Shown here: one piece after another, positions 24,934 through 32,998 of the stretch
Layout: every line of letters begins with the position of its first letter
Numbering within the stretch: the first letter of the stretch is position 1
Assembly (NCBI GenBank): GCA_022826385.1
Contig: JAJDUZ010000023.1
Location: 1 to 40,680 of the forward strand
DNA: 40,680 bases
Source: Silicimonas sp.
GTDB taxonomy: Bacteria; Pseudomonadota; Alphaproteobacteria; Rhodobacterales; Rhodobacteraceae
Reading direction: 5' to 3'
Program-made: the position numbers and the translations under genes
The notes under the pieces: generated by a model
Told to the model about the DNA's origin: nothing
The model's input: the letters and a program-made list of their open reading frames with translations, nothing else
Database searches by the model: none

Positions 24934-26127
24934 TTACACGCTGGCCCGCTCGCCCATGGGCAAGCGGCTGACAACTGCTTTGGCCATCGCACCGATGTTC
25001 TTCGTCAGATCCGACCGCGGCGCGACCTCTGACAAAGGCTTTCCGAAGTCCACGGCTGACCGGGCCGCTTTCGCGTCATGCGGCAGCCAGATGTCGAACT
25101 TCTTCTCTAGCACCCTCGCCGCCTCCTTGTGGTGCGCCGCCTGCATCATCGGCCGTTTTTCGTGGTTTACGACCACTTCGATCGCCAGACCCGGATTGTC
25201 GGCCAGAAAGAAGTCCATCAGGCGTCGCGTCGCGCGGATCGACGGCACGGTCGTATCCGTCACAACCGCAATCTCGTCCGCATTCGCCACAACGGGTTCG
25301 ATCCAGTCCACCAATGCGCGCGGCAGATCGATCACCACGTAGTCATGCGTCGAGCGCAACGCATCGACCAGTGTCTCGATCTGCTTTGCGTTGATCGCTT
25401 CAAGTGGCATGAAATCAGCCGGTGCGGTCAACACGCTTAGCCCGCCTGCGGTCTCGGCCAGCGATTGCTCGACCCACATTTGGTCGGGCATCACATCGCC
25501 GGTCGCAAGCTGCATCAGGCCTTCCTGCGGATCGACGTCCAGGAAATCGCCCACGGCGCCGAACTGCAAATCCAGATCGACGATGGCGACGCTGTTCGAC
25601 GGCTCGCGCCGGAACCGGCTTTTGCGCACCAGCAACTGATCTGCCAGATTGACCGCGACCGTGGTCGCACCGATGCCCCCACGGGCCTGCGCCACGGCGA
25701 TCACGGTACCGTCCTTGCCACCCCCCGAGCGATTGCCAGCAGCCTTGACCAGCCACCGCTCCATCTGCCGAGCCAACTCGTCGCCGGTCACCGGGAACGG
25801 CAACACGTCGTCAACGCCGGCATCGCTCAAAGCGCGCGCACGCGCCAAGGGAATGTCCCGATCCGCCAGCGCGAGGAAGATCGAGTTCTCGCCCCGCCGC
25901 TCGTTCAGTGCCTTGATCGCCGACATGTCATCGCGATTGCCGGGATCGGTGGCGAATACGACGATGTCATTCTCGGCCGCCATTTGCACAGCCGTCCCGT
26001 TCAGGCTCGAAACCGAGCGGTTTTCCGACTGCAACCGCACGCGGGGCCGGTCCGCAAGCGCAACCGTCACGGCGTTGGTGACGCCGTTGTCATCCGAGAT
26101 CAGCAGAACCGATGTCGCTTTAGCCAT
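24934..26127 (-). CDS. cpaE: Pilus localisation ATPase-like protein CpaE/TadZ
   Basis: A 397-residue MinD/ParA-superfamily protein with an N-terminal receiver-like domain (about 1-125) and a C-terminal ATPase-like domain. The Walker A region reads ARGGIGATT (148-156) and lacks the signature and invariant lysines. This degeneracy is typical of CpaE/TadZ and not a sign of decay. A VDLDLQFGAVGDFLDVDP segment follows. The protein marks the pole where the Tad machine is built. GAGGAAAA lies upstream of ATG 26127. It sits directly after the minor-pilin genes, where many Tad loci have cpaC and cpaD before cpaE. Confidence 0.92.
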   Translation of the reverse strand: MAKATSVLLISDDNGVTNAVTVALADRPRVRLQSENRSVSSLNGTAVQMAAENDIVVFATDPGNRDDMSAIKALNERRGENSIFLALADRDIPLARARALSDAGVDDVLPFPVTGDELARQMERWLVKAAGNRSGGGKDGTVIAVAQARGGIGATTVAVNLADQLLVRKSRFRREPSNSVAIVDLDLQFGAVGDFLDVDPQEGLMQLATGDVMPDQMWVEQSLAETAGGLSVLTAPADFMPLEAINAKQIETLVDALRSTHDYVVIDLPRALVDWIEPVVANADEIAVVTDTTVPSIRATRRLMDFFLADNPGLAIEVVVNHEKRPMMQAAHHKEAARVLEKKFDIWLPHDAKAARSAVDFGKPLSEVAPRSDLTKNIGAMAKAVVSRLPMGERASV

Positions 26128-26154
26128 AGAATTTTCCTCGCCCGCAGATCACCA

Positions 26155-26859
26155 TCACCCACTGTTCCCCTGTGCTAAGTCTTCCGCCGGCATGGAAACC
26201 GACAGATCAGGGAACGGTATGTCAGCCTGCCCGTCGGAGCCACTGTCCGCAATGTTTGTCGGCGCCGCTCCGCCCACCAAAGCCGCCAGACCCGGAAGCG
26301 GCGTGATGAAGTCAAACCGCAACTCGGCGCTGTCCAGAATATCCGGAACATCAGCTTGCGTCACCACGGCCACCTCGACCATCGGCGTATAGGGTCCGCC
26401 AAGGAAACCAAGGTTCGGATCATAGCTATAGGACACGCGAATGTTTCGCGGCGTGGCATTGCTGGGCAGGATCGGATTGATGATGCACCAGATTTCGGCA
26501 GCCGTCGTCGCCGTGACTGTGTCGCAATTGATCGGCGTCGCACTCAACACGCAGACCTGCTGCCCTTCGTCCGCGCAGGTGCCCGCGCCGTCGCGGCAGA
26601 GCGCGCCATAGGACACACCGCCATCGGATCCCCTCTGGTGGGTTTCCGGAACGCCGTCGCACACCGGAGCGCGCGTCACCGCGATCCGCGCCGCGCGTTG
26701 CATGGCCTTCTCGGTCATCACCCAGTTGAACCCGAGGCGACCGAAATCAAGTATCGCGAAGAAGATCAGCAGAAAAAGCGAAACCACGATCGAATACTCG
26801 ATCAGCGAAGCGCCGCATTCGTCGCGCAAGAAGGTCTTATGACGTGCGGTCTTCATCAT
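26155..26859 (-). CDS. TadE/TadF-like minor pilin (second of two)
   Basis: A 234-residue protein with an N-terminal prepilin-type segment: G16, then ASLIEYSIVVSLFLLIFFAILDF, with Glu at +5 of the predicted mature chain and one long helix. The remainder is periplasmic and has several cysteines (CDG, CRDGAGTC, CVLSATPINC, WCI) that could form disulfides. It is longer than a classical TadE. Its ATG (26857-26859) overlaps the stop of the upstream TadE-like gene (ATGA), which fixes the start. Whether it is TadF or a second TadE cannot be settled by eye. Confidence 0.85.
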   Translation of the reverse strand: MMKTARHKTFLRDECGASLIEYSIVVSLFLLIFFAILDFGRLGFNWVMTEKAMQRAARIAVTRAPVCDGVPETHQRGSDGGVSYGALCRDGAGTCADEGQQVCVLSATPINCDTVTATTAAEIWCIINPILPSNATPRNIRVSYSYDPNLGFLGGPYTPMVEVAVVTQADVPDILDSAELRFDFITPLPGLAALVGGAAPTNIADSGSDGQADIPFPDLSVSMPAEDLAQGNSG

Positions 26860-27386
26860 AGCCCATAGATCCGCGATTGATCCGTGACCCAACTGGTCAT
26901 CTGGCCGTTGGTGCGGTCTCCGAAGAACTCGAAGACCTCTCCGAAGGGCAGTTCGACGACCACCAGGGCCTGCACCACGGCAACGGGCGTGACGGATGTC
27001 GTGTAGCCGGGCGTTGATCGGCACAGCAGGCGGGTCCTGAGTTGCGATACGCTGACGCCAAGCGGGAACAGGTTGTCTTGCCCGTCTCCCATATTGGCAT
27101 CGATCCGCGCACGCGCCACCGTGTTGCCGACAAGGTTGTGCCCCGGCAGGGCCTCGGCAATCGGGCGCCCGTCGCAAATGTCGGCATCCGTCGTCCGCGC
27201 CAGATAACGGGCGGCGTCGCGGACCCCGCTGACCGCACTCTGATAGTTCCAGTAGATCCGCGCGCCTTCGACAATGGCCCCGAAACATACCAGCATGATC
27301 GGCATGATGATCGCGAACTCGACCGCAGTCGCGCCGCGTTGGTCCATTCGGAACGCTTGGAGGATATGCAGGACGGGTTTCATCAT
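26856..27386 (-). CDS. TadE-like minor pilin (first of two)
   Basis: A 176-residue pseudopilin. G18 is followed by ATAVEFAIIMPIMLVCFGAIVEGARIYWNY: processing site with Glu at +5, one hydrophobic helix, then a soluble domain with Cys pairs. TadE/TadF pseudopilins are cleaved by the Tad prepilin peptidase and help start pilus assembly. It overlaps the end of tadG by 4 bp and its own stop overlaps the next gene, so three genes are tightly coupled. Confidence 0.88.
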   Translation of the reverse strand: MMKPVLHILQAFRMDQRGATAVEFAIIMPIMLVCFGAIVEGARIYWNYQSAVSGVRDAARYLARTTDADICDGRPIAEALPGHNLVGNTVARARIDANMGDGQDNLFPLGVSVSQLRTRLLCRSTPGYTTSVTPVAVVQALVVVELPFGEVFEFFGDRTNGQMTSWVTDQSRIYGL

Positions 27387-29131
27387 CGGTAAAGCTGCAC
27401 CACCGTACGGCCCCCGGGGATATCCTGAATGTCGATCCTCTCGACGACTTCGACATTCAAATCGAAACGCGGCGGCAACCCGGTCGAGTTTTCTGTCGGC
27501 GCGAGTTGGAACAGTCTGTAGAAATCGACGATCTCGACATCGTCGTCATTCCCCACGACCCGAACGCCACCGCGGGACGGACAATCGATGCCAGCGGCAA
27601 ACAGAACACGACGGTCCGGGTCGGGAGGGCTTGCAAGGTTCAGGTTACATTGCGGCAGACCGTTCTCGAGCCGGCCATGCGCATCGGGTATGATCGGATT
27701 CAATGGACCCGGCGACGGGGTGTCAGGCCAGTAGTCATCCCATGTGGTATAAGAACTGACTGTCTCGCCCTCGCCGTCATTGTCAGGTTCGAAAACCGAG
27801 CCGGAATAATAGGCATCCATGACGCCACCATTGGCGGCACGCTCGATTTCCAGAAGATAATATTCATAGCGCGTCAGGTTCGGGTCAGGGAAGTCAAAGA
27901 AGCTGCCCTCGACCTCGATGGTGTCCCCATCATCATCGCCATCCCCGCCGTCGTCATCGCCATCATCGCCGTCATCATCGGCGTCGTCGTCGCCGTCGCC
28001 GTAAAGCGTATAGTTGGTTTCGACATAGAGCTCGCGGCCCTCCGTCCAGTTCCCGTCTCCGATGCGGCCGTCCGGGCAACTATCGTCCGCATGGCAGTCG
28101 TCCAAAGGGAATGCCATCGTGTCAGACGGCTCGGTCGGCACACAAATGTCTGCTCCCGGCGCCCGACCGCTGATCGTATGCGGCCCGGGTGCGTAAAGCT
28201 CGTCGTTGAAGAACTGGATCATCGACTGATCGTAGATGTCGAACACCATGTCGAATGCGGAATCTTCCTGAAACGGTCTTTGCCCGGTTTCGACCGAGAG
28301 CCGACGCGGTTGCAAACAGGCCGCAACCCGCTCGCGTGCTGTAATCAAGCACGCCTGCCGCCCGGCCTCGTCCGTAAGGCCGGCACAGGGGCCGGTCGGG
28401 TCAAAATCAACCGCCGCGAAACCGAACTCGCCAGTGCGCCAACGCCTGTTGTTACGCGCCGCGCGCATGTTGATGGCTTGCCCGGGCTCCAACTGTATAG
28501 GGTTGTCTCCCTCGTCGTTCGGAAGGCAGAACAGCACTGGGGCAATATCGCAATTCCAAGCGCTGTTGCCCGCAATGGCGATGGCGCCCACGGCTTCGTT
28601 TGGCAGATCGCTTGCACTGAACACGCCGGCGAAAATCCATGGCACATCGACGGTCGCGAGGCGAATACCGACGTAACGGGCACGCGCCGGATCGGGTGTC
28701 GAGCCAAGATCTGTCGCTGGCAATCCATACTTGTAGCTGGCCGAGGCGGGGTTCGACAATTGCGCCGGATCGAAGGATGCCGGCGTGTCGGTGTCTGGAA
28801 GGTCCTCGTAGAAGACGATCTGATCCAGCGCGATAGCAAAATCCTGCCCGGCCGTCCCGGCTTTCAAACGCTCGTTGGCGGCTGTGATGACCGCCGTCGC
28901 GGCCGCCGTCGCGTTGGTTATCGCGTCCGGCGATCCGTCAAGCTCACCTGCTGCCGCCAACACCACGTTGTCTACATAGCCCTGCATGTCCGTCTGTGTC
29001 GACGCACGGCGCCCAAGATCAAAGGACAAAGCAACGATGCCAAGCACGGTGATCGTGCTGACCATGAAAAAGACCAGAAGCGATCCGTCTTCACGGTGCA
29101 GAAACCGCAACATATGGTGCCGAAGCTTCAT
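27383..29131 (-). CDS. tadG: TadG-like protein with an Asp-rich insert
   Basis: A 582-residue protein (using ATG 29131). The N-terminal Tad helix (REDGSLLVFFMVSTITVLGIVALSFDLGRRAS) is followed by a large secreted domain with scattered cysteines. Around residues 377-401 there is an almost pure Asp/Gly tract, in the style of calcium-binding repeats. TadG proteins anchor or cap the pilus and often contain a von Willebrand A domain; I do not see a clear VWA motif here. A TTG at 29152 overlapping the cpaB stop is an alternative start. It lies between cpaB and tadE rather than at the operon end. Confidence 0.82.
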   Translation of the reverse strand: MKLRHHMLRFLHREDGSLLVFFMVSTITVLGIVALSFDLGRRASTQTDMQGYVDNVVLAAAGELDGSPDAITNATAAATAVITAANERLKAGTAGQDFAIALDQIVFYEDLPDTDTPASFDPAQLSNPASASYKYGLPATDLGSTPDPARARYVGIRLATVDVPWIFAGVFSASDLPNEAVGAIAIAGNSAWNCDIAPVLFCLPNDEGDNPIQLEPGQAINMRAARNNRRWRTGEFGFAAVDFDPTGPCAGLTDEAGRQACLITARERVAACLQPRRLSVETGQRPFQEDSAFDMVFDIYDQSMIQFFNDELYAPGPHTISGRAPGADICVPTEPSDTMAFPLDDCHADDSCPDGRIGDGNWTEGRELYVETNYTLYGDGDDDADDDGDDGDDDGGDGDDDGDTIEVEGSFFDFPDPNLTRYEYYLLEIERAANGGVMDAYYSGSVFEPDNDGEGETVSSYTTWDDYWPDTPSPGPLNPIIPDAHGRLENGLPQCNLNLASPPDPDRRVLFAAGIDCPSRGGVRVVGNDDDVEIVDFYRLFQLAPTENSTGLPPRFDLNVEVVERIDIQDIPGGRTVVQLYR

Positions 29132-29148
29132 CCCCCCAAGCTCCGACG

Positions 29149-29997
29149 TCAACTGCCGTTGTCCCGAAGCTCCTCGGTCGCGCCATCGAGTTCAACTTCT
29201 TCGATCGCGCTTCCCCGGCGGACCTTTACGGTTGGTTTCGGGGCCGGAGCGACGACGACGGGCGTGTCATCCTGGATGATGTCACTCAGTCGGATGCTCT
29301 CCAGCACTTGGTCTTCTTCGTCGGCAGACTCGATGTTGCGCAGCGTCAGGCTGAGCGTGCCAGCGCGTTGCGCAAGCGCCAGCTTCTGACCCTGAAGCGG
29401 CGTCACCTCGACGGTGACCGTTCGGGCAACCTGGGCCTGTTCGTTGAGTTCGTCGGTTTGCTGGTCAACGCCGACAACCCGTATTTTCTGCAGGATCGTC
29501 ACCGCCCGCAGCCCCCGCTTGTCGCGGCTGGTCAATACGACATCCACGAAGTCGCCCGGTGTGACAAAACCACCGACCGAGGTGGTCGCATTCACGCTGA
29601 TCGCCATGGCGCGATTGCCGGGGCTCAGCGTCTGACCGATTGTCACCTTCTCGCCGAAATCCGACAGTTTGGCAGCAAGGATCAACTCGCCTTTCACCAT
29701 GGCCCGCTTGGCACGGCGGGGTTCTTCATCCCCTTTCGGGATAAGCACCGAGTAGTCGGTGAAAACGCCCGAAGGTACAGCTTCTGCTGGCCACTGGATG
29801 GTGGTCAGCTTGTGGGCCTCGATCGTCGTGCCGAACGGGATTTCCTGCCCGGCCACAACGACGCTGACAAGCGCCGGCGTAGACCGCTCAGCCGACGCCG
29901 TTGCTTGCTCGACCGCGAGAAACTCGCGCGAGGCATAGACCGAGCCCGCCGCCACGGCGACGCCCAGCATTGTGATCAACAAGGACCGAATACGCAT
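29149..29997 (-). CDS. cpaB: Flp pilus assembly protein CpaB/RcpC
   Basis: A 282-residue periplasmic protein with an N-terminal membrane anchor (SLLITMLGVAVAAGSVYASREFL) and a SAF-type domain (about 42-105: VSVVVAGQEIPFGTTIEAHKLTTIQWP). An RcpC-like region follows (SPGNRAMAISVNATTSVGGFVTPGDFVDVVLTSRDK). CpaB works beside the CpaC secretin, but no secretin gene follows; tadG does. GGAG lies 8 bp upstream of the ATG. The product has an extra C-terminal tail rich in V/P/K and acidic residues. Confidence 0.92.
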   Translation of the reverse strand: MRIRSLLITMLGVAVAAGSVYASREFLAVEQATASAERSTPALVSVVVAGQEIPFGTTIEAHKLTTIQWPAEAVPSGVFTDYSVLIPKGDEEPRRAKRAMVKGELILAAKLSDFGEKVTIGQTLSPGNRAMAISVNATTSVGGFVTPGDFVDVVLTSRDKRGLRAVTILQKIRVVGVDQQTDELNEQAQVARTVTVEVTPLQGQKLALAQRAGTLSLTLRNIESADEEDQVLESIRLSDIIQDDTPVVVAPAPKPTVKVRRGSAIEEVELDGATEELRDNGS

Positions 29998-30036
29998 AAG
30001 AACACTCCAGGGGCGTCAACGGCCACCCGGACGGCG

Positions 30037-30204
30037 TCAGAAGGCGCCTGCCGAGAGGTCGATGATGCCGGCCACATTGCCACCGAGACCGAGCACAACC
30101 GCACCGATGATCGTTACGACAATCAGGGCGACGGCATACTCGACGATGGTTGCTCCCGCGGCATCGCGCATAAAACGTAGAAAATTCCGACGAAGATCAG
30201 ACAT
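30037..30204 (-). CDS. flp: Flp-family type IVb pilin (short)
   Basis: A 55-residue prepilin. A basic leader (MSDLRRNFLRFMRDAAG, 17 residues) is followed by ATIVEYAVALIVVTIIGAVVLGLGG: cleavage after G17, with the Flp-signature Glu-Tyr at +5/+6. The mature protein would be only 38 residues, mostly one hydrophobic helix. It lies between the longer pilin gene and cpaB. GAGGAG is adjacent to the ATG. The hydrophobic segment is nearly the same as in the neighbouring pilin, so the two arose by duplication. Confidence 0.9.
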   Translation of the reverse strand: MSDLRRNFLRFMRDAAGATIVEYAVALIVVTIIGAVVLGLGGNVAGIIDLSAGAF

Positions 30205-30284
30205 CTCCTCATCACCTTTCTAGCAATGGCCCGGTCCGGAAGACGACCGAAGCCCGTTTCAAACAGTGCCGCGCAGCAGTCAGT

Positions 30285-30530
30285 TTAGTTCGAGTCTTCT
30301 GGCTGGCCCGCGCAGTCGCCCTGCAGGTCGGTCACACCACCGTTGTCGATGGCAACCTGCAACGCAGCGGCCGTGGTGTCACAAGCCGCTTCGGTCACAC
30401 CGCCGGCATTCTGACCCAGAGCGATCACCCCAGCCCCCCCGATGATAGTCACGACGATCAACGCCACGGCATATTCAACAAGGGAAGCCCCGTCCTCGGA
30501 TTTGAGAAAGTTTTTGGAAAGGACGCGCAT
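30285..30530 (-). CDS. flp: Flp-family type IVb pilin (long, with C-terminal Cys pair)
   Basis: An 81-residue prepilin, the major pilin candidate. The leader MRVLSKNFLKSEDG (14 residues) is followed by ASLVEYAVALIVVTIIGGAGVIALG, with Glu-Tyr at +5/+6. A soluble tail of about 40 residues has two cysteines (EAACDTT and GDCAGQ) that could form a disulfide loop; most Flp pilins are shorter and lack it. ATG 30530 is preferred over an in-frame GTG at 30545 because GAGGAG lies 6 bp upstream. It is first in the Tad operon. Confidence 0.92.
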   Translation of the reverse strand: MRVLSKNFLKSEDGASLVEYAVALIVVTIIGGAGVIALGQNAGGVTEAACDTTAAALQVAIDNGGVTDLQGDCAGQPEDSN

Positions 30531-31070
30531 CTCATTACTCCTCACATACGCTTTTCAACATGCTGCCGCCGCTCGCGCAGGCGGCCACACTTGAACCCGA
30601 CAACTGTCCCTCGTCGGATCCATAAGATAGGTTAGACTTTTTCCGACCCGAGGACATCCTCTGGATCGGTGAAAAAAACAACCCTGAGTTGTTTTTGAGG
30701 TAAAATCTTGACAAAAATCAAGCGAGTTCATGGCCCAAGCGCCCAAAATTTACCTGAATTGGCAGATTTCAAACGCCTGAGCATGAACACTTGCAGATGA
30801 TTCTAAGACGCCCGGCACAGCATTCCCTTTAACTCATTAAAATCCACCCTAAAGTGTTTAAAAACAATATGATAATTGCGGCACCTTAAAGTTGGAAATT
30901 CAATGACTTGCCTGTGGGTAAACCTGTGTACCGTCGCAACCCTGCCCAAATCCCTGCCTCGCTTCCGTCACATTCAGAAAAAGACCATGGCGGCGGCCCG
31001 CGGCAGTCATGATTGCGCCCGGTTACTCGGGAATCATCGAGCCATTAGAGGAAAGAGGGTAGCCAGATTT
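30531..31070. other. 540-bp AT-rich regulatory region upstream of the Tad operon
   Basis: No convincing CDS. It should contain the Tad promoter (minus strand) and a promoter for the small plus-strand genes. The clearest structure is the inverted repeat at 30674-30696. A CTTGA-N6-TCAAG repeat lies just upstream of it on the pilin strand. No tRNA-like or riboswitch-like fold was recognised. Confidence 0.45.
30674..30696 (-). promoter_or_regulatory. Hairpin in the pilin 5' region
   Basis: AAAAACAAC (30674-30682) and GTTGTTTTT (30688-30696) are perfect complements around a 5-nt loop. On the pilin strand the second arm runs into a longer T-run, like a weak terminator. It lies about 145 bp upstream of the first pilin ATG, so it could be an attenuator in the leader or a terminator shielding the operon. 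Confidence 0.45.
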
Positions 31071-31190
31071 ATGAACGCTCCATCCCAAGACAACACGCCT
31101 GCCAGTGCCGCGGCCACGACGCCAAAGCAGCCGTCTCCCCCACCGCAGCCAGAGCCGCCCGTACAGTTTGACGACTGGGCTGCAATCTGA
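31071..31190 (+). CDS. Small proline-rich ORF (39 aa)
   Basis: Encodes MNAPSQDNTPASAAATTPK followed by a run of Ser/Pro/Gln and the ending PPVQFDDWAAI. The disordered, Pro-rich body with a conserved-looking FDDWAAI end could be a short peptide motif. GAGGAAAGAGGG lies 11-22 bp upstream of the ATG, a little far. It precedes the TfoX-domain gene by 52 bp. It may be chance; I do not recognise a family. Confidence 0.35.
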   Translation: MNAPSQDNTPASAAATTPKQPSPPPQPEPPVQFDDWAAI

Positions 31191-31242
31191 AGCCCGCGGC
31201 AAACGGATTGACTGCGTCGTAGCCGGTCTTAGGCTATCGATC

Positions 31243-31572
31243 ATGTCAGAACCTGTCAGTTCGGTACGCAACCTCGGCCCCGCCATGGAAGACGCCTTTG
31301 CGTCGGTCGGGGTCACAACGGCAGAAGCTCTGCGCGACCTTGGTGCCGATGCGGCCTATGCGAAACTGCTCGCCGCGGGGCAACGCCCCCATTTCATTGC
31401 CTATTACGCCCTGACCATGGGGCTGCAGGGTCGTCCTTGGAACGACTGTCAGGGCCAGGAAAAAGTGGAGTTGCGCAAGCGGTTCGATACGTTGGTTGCA
31501 CAAACCCGACAACAACCCGTTTCGGCGCTGGCGCAAGCGCTTGACGAAGTCGGCGTACGCATCGACCCCTGA
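31243..31572 (+). CDS. TfoX C-terminal domain protein
   Basis: A 109-residue protein that matches the helical C-terminal domain of TfoX/Sxy (SVRNLGPAMEDAFASVGVTTAEALRDLGADAAYAKLLAAGQRPHFIAYYALTMGLQGRPWND). The N-terminal TfoX domain is missing, as in many stand-alone copies. TfoX/Sxy activates competence genes with CRP in gammaproteobacteria. The alphaproteobacterial single-domain version has no established role. ATG 31243 is the start that agrees with the domain boundary; its ribosome-binding site is weak. It lies next to the Tad locus, divergent from it. Confidence 0.82.
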   Translation: MSEPVSSVRNLGPAMEDAFASVGVTTAEALRDLGADAAYAKLLAAGQRPHFIAYYALTMGLQGRPWNDCQGQEKVELRKRFDTLVAQTRQQPVSALAQALDEVGVRIDP

Positions 31573-31606
31573 CCTGTCGCGACAAGGCCCTGCCGCGACA
31601 TGCCGA

Positions 31607-32770
31607 TCAGAAGATCATGATCATATCGTCCGATGTTTCGTCATCGTCGATCGTGGTCATCGTGTCTGCTACCGGTTCGATCCCCGGCAGCAATGCAGGC
31701 TCAGGCACCGCACCGGCGCTCAACGTCGCAGCGACATTGCCGCCTTCATCGATCACGTCGAGTTTCACGTTCTCATTTCCGATCGTGACATTGGTCTCGT
31801 AGGGAACGTCCAAATCACCCCCCTCGAACACCACCCGGTAGTCCCCAGAGGGAAGCGCCAGCGTATACCCACCAGACTCCCACGTCGCCGTGGCATAGAC
31901 ATCGTCGCCACTATAGGCCGTGATCTTCACATCGCCCTGACCTTCGCCAATGTCGTAAAACTCGTCGCCATCCGCGTCTTCGATCACGACACCCGTCAGG
32001 TACGTCTCGCCCCGGTCCCCGAACATCTCGGTCACAAAGGTTGACCCCGAATACCCAAGATAGTCGCCGTAATCATAGCCGACACCGATTTCGCTCCAGG
32101 CGTCGGACATGAAGTTTTGCTGGTGACCGTCTGAGTCCCAAAGATTATCGTGATGGCTTTGTGCGCGAGCCTGTTCGTCAAAACTTGTCCGCGTCGAACC
32201 GATCCAGCCGATGTTTTCGCCCACAAACCGCGATCCATGTTCCGCGTCGATCGCTCGATCCGACGGCGAGTCACCATCCGGGTTCGTATGCGAGAAGAAA
32301 TCCCGGTTATCCATGTCCTGCGAATGCGCATCGGACGCATCGCTCAGGGTCTCGACCACCGCCAAGGCTTCCTTGGGAGCGGTCGTGACACCGGCGGCAA
32401 AACCTTCGTCCTGCCGACCAAGTTCGCCCAGCGGGTCAAGCCGTGCCCGGTTCACCAGTTCAACGATCATCTGTTCTTCTGCCGTCAGACCTGCCCAGCC
32501 GATGTCATAGGCGCTGTCCGGCAGACCGGCCCCGCCACTGTCGGACGAAACAGGCGCGGACACAGGCTCGGGTTCGGTGACAGGTGCCGCGGCTGGGGTC
32601 GGCGTGTCGTCTTCCGGTGTCTCATCACCGGACGAGGTCGGCATGTCCGGCGTGTCGTCATCCCCCGACGTTGTCCCGCCGGCGGTCGTCGTTCCGGTGC
32701 TCGACCCACCGCCCGAACCACCGGCTGCGGCAAGCGCGCCCAACAAGAAAAGATAAAGAAGACTGTTCAT
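31607..32770 (-). CDS. Secreted CAP-domain (SCP/PR-1) protein
   Basis: A 387-residue protein with a hydrophobic N-terminus (MNSLLYLFLLGALAAAGG), then a long low-complexity Gly/Thr/Asp/Pro linker (about 18-85). The CAP domain (about 95-252) keeps the H149/E185/H216 site (DAHSQDM; GENIGW; GHQQNFMSDAWSEIGVGY). After it comes a domain beginning GVVIEDADGDEFYDIGEG, which resembles SdrD B-like or carboxypeptidase-regulatory beta domains that bind calcium. The tail is very acidic (DDDETSDD) and ends in MIMIF. The leader lacks the usual positive residues, so the export route is unclear. GGGGAGG lies upstream of the ATG. Function of bacterial CAP proteins is mostly unknown. Confidence 0.85.
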   Translation of the reverse strand: MNSLLYLFLLGALAAAGGSGGGSSTGTTTAGGTTSGDDDTPDMPTSSGDETPEDDTPTPAAAPVTEPEPVSAPVSSDSGGAGLPDSAYDIGWAGLTAEEQMIVELVNRARLDPLGELGRQDEGFAAGVTTAPKEALAVVETLSDASDAHSQDMDNRDFFSHTNPDGDSPSDRAIDAEHGSRFVGENIGWIGSTRTSFDEQARAQSHHDNLWDSDGHQQNFMSDAWSEIGVGYDYGDYLGYSGSTFVTEMFGDRGETYLTGVVIEDADGDEFYDIGEGQGDVKITAYSGDDVYATATWESGGYTLALPSGDYRVVFEGGDLDVPYETNVTIGNENVKLDVIDEGGNVAATLSAGAVPEPALLPGIEPVADTMTTIDDDETSDDMIMIF

Positions 32771-32952
32771 CGCCGTTCCTCCCCAATCCGGAGAGGCATT
32801 GACCCAAAGGGTTTGACGTCCGACCTACACATGCACGCGGCTCCAGATAGCCGCCCCCAAAAAGATGGTTAACAGCCCGGAATGCTTTGTAACAAGTATC
32901 GTTTTGGAAACAATCGATGACCCAAGTTGCCGTTTGCGGCATTCCGCCGGGT

Positions 32953-32986
32953 CAAAATTAGGAACAAGCGGTCGCCCGCTTGTTCC
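32953..32986 (-). terminator. Terminator of ndk
   Basis: On the minus strand GGAACAAGCGG and CCGCTTGTTCC (32961-32971 and 32976-32986) form an 11-bp stem with a 4-nt loop, followed by TAATTTTG. It begins 13 bp after the ndk stop. Confidence 0.8.
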
Positions 32987-32998
32987 CGAGATAGCAAA

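Noticed and set aside
24934..26127. Damaged Walker A motif as a sign of a decayed gene
   Set aside because: Loss of the Walker lysines is a normal trait of CpaE/TadZ proteins; the reading frame is intact and the operon is complete around it.
27506..29389. A 627-codon open frame on the plus strand opposite tadG and the end of cpaB
   Set aside because: No domain or ribosome-binding site; it mirrors the real minus-strand genes, which have coupled starts and Tad motifs.
30829..30840. TTAA-CTCA-TTAA as a CtrA site upstream of the Tad operon
   Set aside because: Spacing is 4 bp instead of about 7 and the sequence is simple AT-rich; chance occurrence is likely.
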